Source: Sutterella sp. (lineage in GTDB: Bacteria > Pseudomonadota > Gammaproteobacteria > Burkholderiales > Burkholderiaceae_F). Taken from it: a stretch of DNA of 34,463 nt. Below are positions 9,120 through 15,964 of this stretch, piece after piece (position 1 is the first letter of the stretch; each line of letters opens with the position of its first letter). The stretch covers positions 1 to 34,463 of the forward strand of contig DYBN01000003.1 of the NCBI GenBank assembly GCA_019418605.1, written 5' to 3'. Position numbers and translations under genes: made by a program. Below the pieces are notes generated by a model, which was given only the letters and a program-made list of their open reading frames with translations, was not told where the DNA came from and searched no databases.

Positions 9120-9181
9120 ATGGCCTTACGGGTTATCCCTTTTATTTGATATCATCATTCCAAATTTTCTTACCTCGACAC

Positions 9182-9206
9182 TATGCTGATCTTTCAGCAT
9201 ATTTTT
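9182..9206 (+). terminator. Orphan intrinsic terminator-like hairpin, plus-strand orientation
   Basis: TATGCTGA and TCAGCATA pair perfectly (8 bp) around TCTT and are followed by five T on the plus strand. No plus-strand gene precedes it, as the autotransporter upstream is on the other strand. On the minus strand the stem is not followed by T, so it does not end the gene at 9368-10024. It may end a short unannotated plus-strand transcript, or it may be a protein-binding palindrome. Confidence 0.5.
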
Positions 9207-9367
9207 GATGCTCGCAATGAACACGTCGCCAATATGGCATCAGAAAAAATACAACACTCACCCCAAAAGAGCGCCTCTCGCAAGCGCAATTTTTCCCATC
9301 TTGCGAGCCCGCCCGGAGCGCTCTTTCAGCGTCGTTTTTTGACGTCTTTCTCCCTTGCCACGCTCCC

Positions 9368-10024
9368 TCAGCCAGCGGCCGTTTCCGCAGGCTCCTGCCT
9401 CCTGTCCTGGGGGCGCGTGATCGCATAGCGGCTTGGCCGTAGTCTCACTTCAATGCTGCGCATGCGGCGCACAAGCTTGAGCTTGCGGATGGCCGGCACC
9501 CAGGAAAAGAGAAAGCGGTCGTAGGGGTTCCAAAGCGCAACCCAGCCCAGCACCAGCAGACCTTCGGATATGGTCTGCGTGATCGTCGGATGATCAGGAA
9601 AATTCAAAAGCCAGCGCAGCACCTGGCAGGCGAGCATGAAGCCAAAGCCCCAGATCAGGGAGCGGATCACGTCGTCCAAGGCCGCGCGCTCGTGCCTTTT
9701 AAACCGCTTGACGCGCAGCTCAAAGTAGAGGTTCAGCACGGCCTGCAGGCGCTCTTCGTCGCCTGCGTGGATGTTTTCCTCGGGCAGATAGAGCACAAGC
9801 CGCACGCGTGCGTCTTTGGGAAGGGCCTCAACCTGGTCGGTGACGTAGGCCACGAGCCCGGCGTCAAGGTCGATATAGGGCAGCGGCACGGGAACGAGCG
9901 TCTGCACCGCGTCGGCCACCGTGTTGAGATAAAGCTCGATTTCCCAGACGCCGTCGGGGGCCTTCTTTGCCTCGTAGTTTGTGAGCGCCTTCTTGATGTC
10001 TTCAAAAGAGGGCGTGGTGGTCAT
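9368..10024 (-). CDS. Hypothetical protein with two membrane helices
   Basis: I do not recognise this 218-residue protein. The first 115 residues look like a soluble, cytoplasmic-type alpha/beta domain (VWEIELYLNT, ARVRLVLYLPEE). Two hydrophobic helices follow at about 120-140 and 152-175, the second running into the aromatic-rich WNPYDRFLFSWVP segment, then a basic tail rich in Arg. It is probably an inner-membrane protein. The start is well supported by a strong AGAGGAGG ribosome binding site before the ATG at 10024. It lies 65 bases downstream of the U32-family gene on the same strand and may be co-transcribed with it. Function unknown. Confidence 0.75.
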   Translation of the reverse strand: MTTTPSFEDIKKALTNYEAKKAPDGVWEIELYLNTVADAVQTLVPVPLPYIDLDAGLVAYVTDQVEALPKDARVRLVLYLPEENIHAGDEERLQAVLNLYFELRVKRFKRHERAALDDVIRSLIWGFGFMLACQVLRWLLNFPDHPTITQTISEGLLVLGWVALWNPYDRFLFSWVPAIRKLKLVRRMRSIEVRLRPSRYAITRPQDRRQEPAETAAG

Positions 10025-10089
10025 GGCGGCCTCCTCTAAAAAAGAGAACGTGTTTTGTGAGCGCCGCGAGCCTTGTGTGTTTTTGTGTG

Positions 10090-11328
10090 CTACCTGGGCT
10101 CGAGCACGTAGAGCTTGTCGTTTTCGCGGATGCGGCGGGGCACGGCCATCGTGATGTCGTCTCCCTTGCCGCAGGCCTCAGCGGGAGAGTCTTCGCGCAA
10201 CATGCCGTGCGCCGCAAACTCGACCGCACCCGTGGTGGGTCCCGTCACCAGAAGCCTTGCGCCTTCGCAAAAGCCCTCGGCCTGAATCAAAAAGCGCGCC
10301 GCGCCCGCTCTTTGGTAGTAGTTGAGGCACTTTCCCGCAAAACGTTTTTTAAGCGCGGCCTGCGAGCCGCCGCTTGCGGCCATGGCAACCGTGGAGGCTC
10401 CAAGATAGTATCCCTCCCAAAAGCCGCGGTTGAAGACTTCGGCAAGCCTGCGGTTCCAGTCGGCAAGACGCTTGTCGTCAAACGAGCCGTCTGCAATGCT
10501 GACAAGCGCCTCGTTGTAGCAGGAGACGGTGGCGTGCACGTACTCGGGGCCCCGGGCGCGCCCTTCAATCTTGAAGACCCGCACGCCCGCCTCGACCATC
10601 TTGTCAAGAAAGTCGATCGTCTTGAGATCCTTGGGACTCAAGATGTAGCCGTTGTTGAGCTCAAGCTCGATGTCGCGCTCGGCGTCCTTGATGACGTAGG
10701 CTCGCCGGCACGTTTGCAGACACTCGCCGCGGTTGGCGCTTTTGCCCCGCGTGTGCAGGCTCATGAAGCACTTGCCGCTTGCCGCCATGCAAAGCGCCCC
10801 GTGGCAGAACATCTCGATTCTCACGGGGCTCCCCGAAGGGCCGCAGATGTGCTCCGCGTCAATTGCCCGGGCGATGTGCGCGACCTGCTTTAATGTGAGC
10901 TCGCGCGCGAGCACCGCCACGTCGGCCTCCCGCGCGTAGAACTTGAGCGCCTCAACGTTGGCGATGTTGAGCTGCGTTGACAGATGCACTTCAAGGCCGC
11001 GGGCGCGGCTCGCGGCAATGACGGCGGGGTCGGAGACGATGACGGCGTCAATGCCTGCATCCGCTGCAGCGTCGAGCACGCGGGCAATCTCGGGGAGGTC
11101 TTCATCAAAGACCACGGTATTGACCGCAAGGTAGGCGCGGGCTGCGTGCGCGCGGCACGCCGAGACAATTGCCGGAATGCTCTCAAGCGTAAAGGCGCTC
11201 GTTGCAAGCGCGCGCATGTTGAGCTCCCCGACGCCGAAGTAGACGGAGTCGGCTCCGGCCTCGAGCGCCGCGGCAAGCGCCTCGGGCGAGCCGGCAGGCG
11301 CCATCAGTTCAAAGTCGCTGCGCTGCAT
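10090..11328 (-). CDS. U32-family protein, TrhP/YegQ-like tRNA hydroxylation factor
   Basis: Cytoplasmic member of the so-called peptidase U32 family, 412 residues. The N-terminus FELMAPAGSPEAL and YFGVGELNMRA is the typical TIM-barrel-like opening. The family signature lies at residues 171-210: EMFCHGALC, SGKCFMS, then SANRGECLQTCRRAY. It supplies the conserved cysteines (C180, C187, C203 and C207 here, with C175 as an extra candidate). In characterised relatives (TrhP, RlhA, UbiU/UbiV) these hold an iron-sulfur cluster and the proteins hydroxylate RNA or ubiquinone precursors rather than cut proteins. Its length and architecture fit TrhP, which helps form 5-hydroxyuridine at tRNA position 34; RlhA proteins are longer. 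Assignment within the family is tentative, so no symbol is given. It follows the hydrolase gene by 62 bases. Confidence 0.85.
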   Translation of the reverse strand: MQRSDFELMAPAGSPEALAAALEAGADSVYFGVGELNMRALATSAFTLESIPAIVSACRAHAARAYLAVNTVVFDEDLPEIARVLDAAADAGIDAVIVSDPAVIAASRARGLEVHLSTQLNIANVEALKFYAREADVAVLARELTLKQVAHIARAIDAEHICGPSGSPVRIEMFCHGALCMAASGKCFMSLHTRGKSANRGECLQTCRRAYVIKDAERDIELELNNGYILSPKDLKTIDFLDKMVEAGVRVFKIEGRARGPEYVHATVSCYNEALVSIADGSFDDKRLADWNRRLAEVFNRGFWEGYYLGASTVAMAASGGSQAALKKRFAGKCLNYYQRAGAARFLIQAEGFCEGARLLVTGPTTGAVEFAAHGMLREDSPAEACGKGDDITMAVPRRIRENDKLYVLEPR

Positions 11329-11390
11329 GTGGAATTAACGTCGCCTTTGTCTTCAAAACCCGCGCCCAAAGTTTCCTTGCCGGGGCGGGC

Positions 11391-12419
11391 CTACAGGTTG
11401 TCGGAAGCCGAGGACTTCGCCTCACCCCCTTCGCTCTTGGGCAAGCCCAGCTTCTCGGTAAAGAAGTTCACCACGCGCGAAATGATGCTTGGCTGATACC
11501 AGGGCAGGTCGCCGTGGCCCGCCTCGCGCACGAGCACGTACTCAACGTCGGTCTTGGCGGCCTTGAGCGCCTCGTACATGCGCCGGCTCTGCAGGGGGCT
11601 CACCACCTTGTCGGCCGAGCCGTGCATCAAAAGAAACGGAGGTTCGCTGCCGTCAACGTGTCCGATCGGGCTTGCGTTTTTCGCCTTCTCGGCGTCGGCC
11701 GTGATGCTTGCTCCTGCAAACTCTTTAAAAGCCGGGCCGTTTAAAAGAAGCGCTTCTGTCACGGCGGGAGAATGGTGCACGGCATCCTGCCCCAACCCCT
11801 CGCCGATGCTTGCCAAGTCCGAAATGCCGTAGATCGACACCACGGCCTGCACGTCGGAGCTCTGATCAAGGAAGTCGCCCACGTCCCAGGTCTTCTCTCC
11901 ATTGGTTGCGCCCATCATCTGCACGAGATAGCCGCCGGCCGAGTCGCCCAGAATGCCGATGCGATCCGGATCAATGCCGTATTCGTCGGCGTGCGCGCGC
12001 AAAAAGCGCACGGCCGCCTTGGCGTCGTTGACAAGCGCGGGGAACTTGTCGGGCACCGTGCGGTATTCGCAGGCTGCCACGACAAAGCCCGCACGGGCGA
12101 GCGCATAGCGCATCTCAAGGAACTTTTCATGGTCCGACGAGGTAAAGCCCCCGCCCGGGTAGTAGACGACGGCCGCCTTTTTGGCGCGCGTGCGCGGCAC
12201 AAAGACCGTCATTTTGAGCTGGCGCACGGCGCGAAGGGACTTCACCTGGTTGTAGACGATCCCCGAGACGGCGTCGATTCTTCCCTCAACGACGGGGACG
12301 TCTGCCACCTCCGCCCCCTTGACGTAGCCCATGAGCGCATCGTCGTCGGCCGCCGCGGCGGCCATGCCGGCCGCAAGCGCACAGGCGCCGGCCGCAATCG
12401 TCCCTATCGTCTTGTTCAT
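11391..12419 (-). CDS. Secreted alpha/beta hydrolase (esterase/lipase family)
   Basis: Predicted periplasmic esterase-type alpha/beta hydrolase of 342 residues. It begins with a signal peptide (MNKTIGTIAAGACALAAG, cleavage near AAA-ADDD). The oxyanion segment YYPGGGF (86-92) corresponds to the HGGG motif of hormone-sensitive-lipase-like enzymes. The nucleophile elbow is G158-D-S160-A-G-G, and the remaining triad residues are D270 (in MHGSADKVVSP) and H302 (in EAGHGDLPW). The substrate is unknown; likely classes are short-chain or hydroxycinnamoyl/acetyl esters. The C-terminal 20 residues are Ser/Glu-rich and probably disordered. It is the first of three minus-strand genes spaced about 60 bases apart. 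Confidence 0.88.
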   Translation of the reverse strand: MNKTIGTIAAGACALAAGMAAAAADDDALMGYVKGAEVADVPVVEGRIDAVSGIVYNQVKSLRAVRQLKMTVFVPRTRAKKAAVVYYPGGGFTSSDHEKFLEMRYALARAGFVVAACEYRTVPDKFPALVNDAKAAVRFLRAHADEYGIDPDRIGILGDSAGGYLVQMMGATNGEKTWDVGDFLDQSSDVQAVVSIYGISDLASIGEGLGQDAVHHSPAVTEALLLNGPAFKEFAGASITADAEKAKNASPIGHVDGSEPPFLLMHGSADKVVSPLQSRRMYEALKAAKTDVEYVLVREAGHGDLPWYQPSIISRVVNFFTEKLGLPKSEGGEAKSSASDNL

Positions 12420-12765
12420 AACTGTAAAGTCCCTTTAATTCGTAAAAAATTTGCGATTTGCCGCCGCGCCCCTGACAAGGGAAGTCTCAAGAAGCCCCTC
12501 CATCGACGGGCGGCGCTGCAGCATTGTCCTCAAGCGCAGGGAAAAATGCCCTCTGCGGCACCTTCCTCCCGGCTTTGACAGAGGATCATACGCTGCGAAT
12601 GCAGCCGGTCAAACCTGCCGCTGACGGTACAATGGCTGCGGCAGCCGCGCCCGAAAAGGGGCGCCTTTGCCACCTTCAATTTTGAGTTTTCTTCTTTTAT
12701 TCGTCCGTCTGCATCAACCCGGCCTTGCCGCCTTACTTACGTCAGACGTTTGACACCGACACCTT
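12420..12765. other. Divergent intergenic region between hydrolase and pyrF
   Basis: No gene found. It should carry promoters for both flanking genes. The best plus-strand -10 candidate is TACAAT at 12628-12633, but no matching -35 is apparent. A GCGCCC/GGGCGC inverted repeat lies near 12647-12664. Nothing else stands out. Confidence 0.4.
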
Positions 12766-13605
12766 ATGTTCACCGCCAAGCTCTCCGCCCGCACCCGGGC
12801 CGTCGACTCCATGCTCTGCGTGGGTCTTGATCCCGACTTCAAGCGCATTCCGGAACCCCTCAAGACCGAAGAGGACCCCGTGTGGTCCTTCTGCAAGGCA
12901 ATCGTGGATGCGACGGCGCCCTTTGTGTGCGCCTTCAAGCCCCAGATCGCCTACTTTGCCGCCATGGGAGCTGAAAAGACGCTCGAGCGCGTGATGCGCT
13001 ACATCCGCGAAGCCTACCCCGACGTCGTGCTCGTTCTTGACGCCAAGCGCGGCGACATCGGATCGACGGCGCGGCAGTACGCCAAGGAGGCCTTCGTGCG
13101 CTACCAGGCCGACGCCGTGACGGTCTCGCCCTACATGGGCTTTGACACGATCATGCCCTACCTCGAATATGCCGACAAAGGCGTCATCGTTTTGTGCCGC
13201 ACCTCAAACCCCGGAGGCAAGGACATCGAAGAACTTGTCTGCGACGGCGAAATGATCTACGAGCGCATCGCGCGCCTTGCGGCCGGCCCCTGGAACACCA
13301 CCGGACAGCTCGGCCTCGTGGTGGGCGCCACGCAGCCCGCGGAAATCGCGCGCGTGCGGCGCCTGGCTCCCGCCGTGCCCCTGTTGGTGCCCGGCATCGG
13401 CGCGCAGGGTGGCGACGTCGACGCGGCCGTCGCCGCGGGGCTTGACGCCGCGGGCGCGGGCATGATGATCAACTCAAGCCGCGCGGTGATCTTTGCGGGT
13501 CAGGGCGAAGACTTCTCGCAGGCAGCAGCCGAAGCCGCGCGCGCCACGCGCGACGCCATCCGCAATGCTCGCACCAAGGCGCTGGCGGCCAAAGCGCAAG
13601 GATAG
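12766..13605 (+). CDS. pyrF: Orotidine 5'-phosphate decarboxylase, type 2
   Basis: Last enzyme of de novo UMP synthesis, converting OMP to UMP with loss of CO2; cytoplasmic. The 279-residue length and the catalytic motif D92-A-K94-R95-G-D97-IGSTA identify the longer type 2 (subfamily 2) form, distinct from the roughly 230-residue E. coli type. CVGLDPDF near residue 18, TVSPYMGFD near 121 and the phosphate-loop region LVPGIGAQGG near 211 also fit. No clear Shine-Dalgarno sequence precedes the ATG, but no better start exists. It stands alone between divergent and co-directional neighbours. Confidence 0.95.
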   Translation: MFTAKLSARTRAVDSMLCVGLDPDFKRIPEPLKTEEDPVWSFCKAIVDATAPFVCAFKPQIAYFAAMGAEKTLERVMRYIREAYPDVVLVLDAKRGDIGSTARQYAKEAFVRYQADAVTVSPYMGFDTIMPYLEYADKGVIVLCRTSNPGGKDIEELVCDGEMIYERIARLAAGPWNTTGQLGLVVGATQPAEIARVRRLAPAVPLLVPGIGAQGGDVDAAVAAGLDAAGAGMMINSSRAVIFAGQGEDFSQAAAEAARATRDAIRNARTKALAAKAQG

Positions 13606-13632
13606 GCGCAGGGTTGGTTGCTCGGACGGGCG

Positions 13633-13650
13633 CTGGGATTTTTATCCCAG
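13633..13650 (+). other. Hairpin after pyrF
   Basis: CTGGGAT and ATCCCAG pair perfectly around TTTT, 28 bases after the pyrF stop. No T-run follows, so it is at best a weak or Rho-assisted 3' end. Confidence 0.45.
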
Positions 13651-13718
13651 CCCGGCGCGGGCGGCCTCGTTTTTGGCCCGCACGGTCTCTTCGGGCGTTG
13701 TCTTCCAAGCGGCCGGCT

Positions 13719-13738
13719 TAAACCGACTGGTCGGTTTA
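13719..13738. promoter_or_regulatory. Perfect 20-bp palindrome, TetR-type operator candidate
   Basis: TAAACCGAC and GTCGGTTTA form perfect 9-bp arms around TG. Size and GACC/GGTC-like core resemble TetR-family operators. It lies in the 470-base gap before urdA, about 340 bases from that start. A related sequence, GACCGATTAGTC, recurs at 13986-13997. No regulator gene of this family is in the window. The same gap holds a CAACCGGTTG palindrome at 13853-13862. Confidence 0.6.
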
Positions 13739-13981
13739 TAAATTTTGCAATTTCAGCCCCGGCATTGATTCAAGACAAGCTCGGTGAAAGCTTTTACACT
13801 TCTGCGCCCCCGTCCGCGCCGCAGCATCCCGCCTTTGCTTTTTTTACAGGGACAACCGGTTGATTCCACGGCTCTTTTTTGCATGCGGCGGATTGTTGCC
13901 CGGCAATGGAGAAATGCAATTTCTCAGCACAAAACTAGCGCTTTTATCGTAAGGACTTCCACTAGGCCTCCATCTGAAAAT

Positions 13982-14011
13982 TACAGACCGATTAGTCCTT
14001 TTTTATATAAT
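13982..14011 (+). promoter_or_regulatory. Likely urdA promoter with overlapping operator-like site
   Basis: A consensus -10 TATAAT lies at 14006-14011 within a TTTTTTATATAAT run. The -35 region (about 13982-13988) is poor. GACCGATTAGTC (13986-13997) shares 8 of 10 core bases with the palindrome at 13719 and sits inside the spacer, where a bound repressor would block RNA polymerase. The start point would be near 14018, giving a leader of about 58 bases. Confidence 0.55.
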
Positions 14012-14075
14012 CTCCTGCCGTCGGCCGGCAGGCATGCCCATGCACCGGCCGTTTACCATCCACCGGGAGAAATTC

Positions 14076-15833
14076 ATGAAAAGCTCTTTGACACTGACTG
14101 CCGCGCTGTTGGCCGGCGTCTTTGCCGTTTCGGCCTATGCCGCGCCTCAGACTGTTGAGGGCACCGGCGTCGGCAAGCACGGCGACGTCACCGTTGCCGT
14201 CACGTTCGACAACAACAAGATTCAGGACATCAAGATCGTGCGCGAGCAGGAAAACAAGGTTCTTGCCGCCAAGGTCTTCACCGAACTCAAGGACAACGTC
14301 ATCGCCACCAACTCGGCCGATCTCGACGCCATCTCGGGCGCGACCTTCTCTTCGAAGGGCTTTTTGGACGCCGTCAAGGACGCCGCCAAAAAGGCCGGCG
14401 TGACGCTCTCGAAGGCCGACAAGAAGGCGATCAAAAAGGCCGCCGCCGACCTTCCCAAGGTCAACAACTACGATGTTGTGGTAATCGGCGCGGGCGGCGC
14501 GGGGTTCTCGGCTGCGATCGAAGCCAAGACCAACGGCGCCAACGTCGTGCTGCTTGAAAAAATGCCCGCCGTGGGCGGCAACTCGCTGATCTCGGGTGCC
14601 GAGATGAACGCCGCGCGCAACTGGATTCAGCCCAAGCTCGGCATCACGGACGACTCGCCTGAACTTCACGCCGAAGACACCTACAAGGGCGGCGACAAGA
14701 AGGGCGACATGGAAGTGATCAAGGTCCTGGCGAACAACGCCCTTGATGCCGCCGAATGGTGCCGCGACTTCCTGGGCGTGAAGTACATCGAGGACAACCT
14801 CTTCTGGTTCGGCGGCCACAGCCGCAAGCGCGCCCTCATCCCCGTGGGCCACACCGGGACGGAGTACATCACGAAGTTCCAGGCCAAGGCCGATGAACTG
14901 GGGATCCCCGTCATCACCAACATGAAGGCCGAAGAGCTCATCAAGGACAAGGACGGCCGCGTTGTGGGCGTCAAGGCCACGATGCATGGCGAGGCCTATA
15001 CGTTTAACGCGCGCGGCGGCGTCGTGCTTGCCACAGGCGGCTTCGGCGCCAATCCCGAGATGGTCAAGAAGTACAACCCGTCGATTGACGAGCGCTTCAA
15101 GACCACCGATGCGCCGGGCACCACGGGCGAGGCTCTCTACATGGCCGAGCGCGCCGGCGCGCAGCTCGTCAACATGCAGTACATCCAGACCTACCCGATC
15201 TGCGACCCGATCTCGGGCGTGATCGAACTCATTGCCGACTCCCGCTTTGACGGGGCCATCATGCTCAATCAGGAAGGCAAGCGCTTCGTCGAGGAGCTTG
15301 ACCGCCGCGACGTCTTGAGCCAGGCCATCCTCAAGCAGACCGGCGGCTACTGCTGGGTGCTGTGGAACGACAAGATCGGCGCAATCTCCAACACCGTCAA
15401 GGAGCACCCGACCGAGTACGAAGCATTCACGAAGACGGGCATCATGAAGACGTGCGACGACTTAAAGTGCATCGCCGACTTCACCAAGATCCCCTACGAT
15501 TCTCTTACCTCGACCGTCAAGCGCGTCTCCTCGATGGCGGGCAAGGGCAACGACAAGGACTTCCACCACCGCTCGGGTCTTGTCGACATGAGCCAGGGCA
15601 AGTACTACGTGATCAAGGCCGTGCCGAGCGTGCACCACACCATGGGCGGCGTGCGCATCAACGGCAAGGCCCAGGCGCTTGACGCACAGGGCAAGCCCAT
15701 CCCGGGCCTTTGGGCCGCGGGCGAAGTCACGGGCGTCACCCACGGCACAAACCGCTTGGGCGGCAACGCCTACACGGACATCATCGTCTTTGGCCGCATT
15801 GCCGGCAAGGCCGCCGCAGAGGCTGCCAAGTAA
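14076..15833 (+). CDS. urdA: Urocanate reductase (periplasmic FMN/FAD flavoprotein)
   Basis: Predicted to reduce urocanate to imidazole propionate as a terminal step of anaerobic respiration. The 585 residues comprise a Sec signal peptide (MKSSLTLTAALLAG, cleavage near AYA-AP), an FMN-binding domain (about 25-110) with the flavinylation motif S87-G-A-T90, where ApbE would attach FMN to the threonine, and a FAD_binding_2 reductase domain from about 132 (VIGAGGAG at 136-143). Against fumarate reductase FccA, the fumarate-binding His is Tyr373 and the Thr-Glu pair is absent. Tyr373, Asp388, Arg411, His520 and Arg560 carry the same numbers I recall for Shewanella UrdA. The ATG at 14076 has a GGGAGAAA ribosome binding site; an upstream ATG at 14034 would place 14 residues before the signal peptide. 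There is no heme domain, so electrons must come from a separate cytochrome. A related reductase of another unsaturated acid remains possible. Confidence 0.87.
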   Translation: MKSSLTLTAALLAGVFAVSAYAAPQTVEGTGVGKHGDVTVAVTFDNNKIQDIKIVREQENKVLAAKVFTELKDNVIATNSADLDAISGATFSSKGFLDAVKDAAKKAGVTLSKADKKAIKKAAADLPKVNNYDVVVIGAGGAGFSAAIEAKTNGANVVLLEKMPAVGGNSLISGAEMNAARNWIQPKLGITDDSPELHAEDTYKGGDKKGDMEVIKVLANNALDAAEWCRDFLGVKYIEDNLFWFGGHSRKRALIPVGHTGTEYITKFQAKADELGIPVITNMKAEELIKDKDGRVVGVKATMHGEAYTFNARGGVVLATGGFGANPEMVKKYNPSIDERFKTTDAPGTTGEALYMAERAGAQLVNMQYIQTYPICDPISGVIELIADSRFDGAIMLNQEGKRFVEELDRRDVLSQAILKQTGGYCWVLWNDKIGAISNTVKEHPTEYEAFTKTGIMKTCDDLKCIADFTKIPYDSLTSTVKRVSSMAGKGNDKDFHHRSGLVDMSQGKYYVIKAVPSVHHTMGGVRINGKAQALDAQGKPIPGLWAAGEVTGVTHGTNRLGGNAYTDIIVFGRIAGKAAAEAAK

Positions 15834-15857
15834 GACGGTCTCTGTCCGCCAAAATCC

Positions 15858-15900
15858 AAAGCCGCCCGGCTTCCTTTCACGGGCGGCTTTGGGTCTCTTT
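15858..15900 (+). terminator. Rho-independent terminator of urdA
   Basis: AAAGCCGCCCG (15858-15868) and CGGGCGGCTTT (15880-15890) pair perfectly over 11 bp, 24 bases after the urdA stop. They are followed by GGGTCTCTTTTCTCT, an interrupted T-rich tail. Confidence 0.75.
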
Positions 15901-15964
15901 TCTCTCCTCTAGTTCTTTTGTCGGGCTGGCAGCGCCTTTTACACGGGCGCTCCGGCCTGTTTTT

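Noticed and set aside
10090..11328. Calling this gene a collagenase or protease
   Set aside because: The U32 name is historical; characterised members with this cysteine signature act in RNA or ubiquinone hydroxylation.
13992..15407. Long minus-strand open frame of 471 codons opposite urdA
   Set aside because: It is the antisense shadow of a GC-rich gene with clear homology on the plus strand; its composition is His/Asp/Val-rich and unlike any family.
14076..15833. Calling this gene a fumarate reductase
   Set aside because: The fumarate-binding His and Thr-Glu residues are not present; the Tyr373/Asp388 set points to urocanate.
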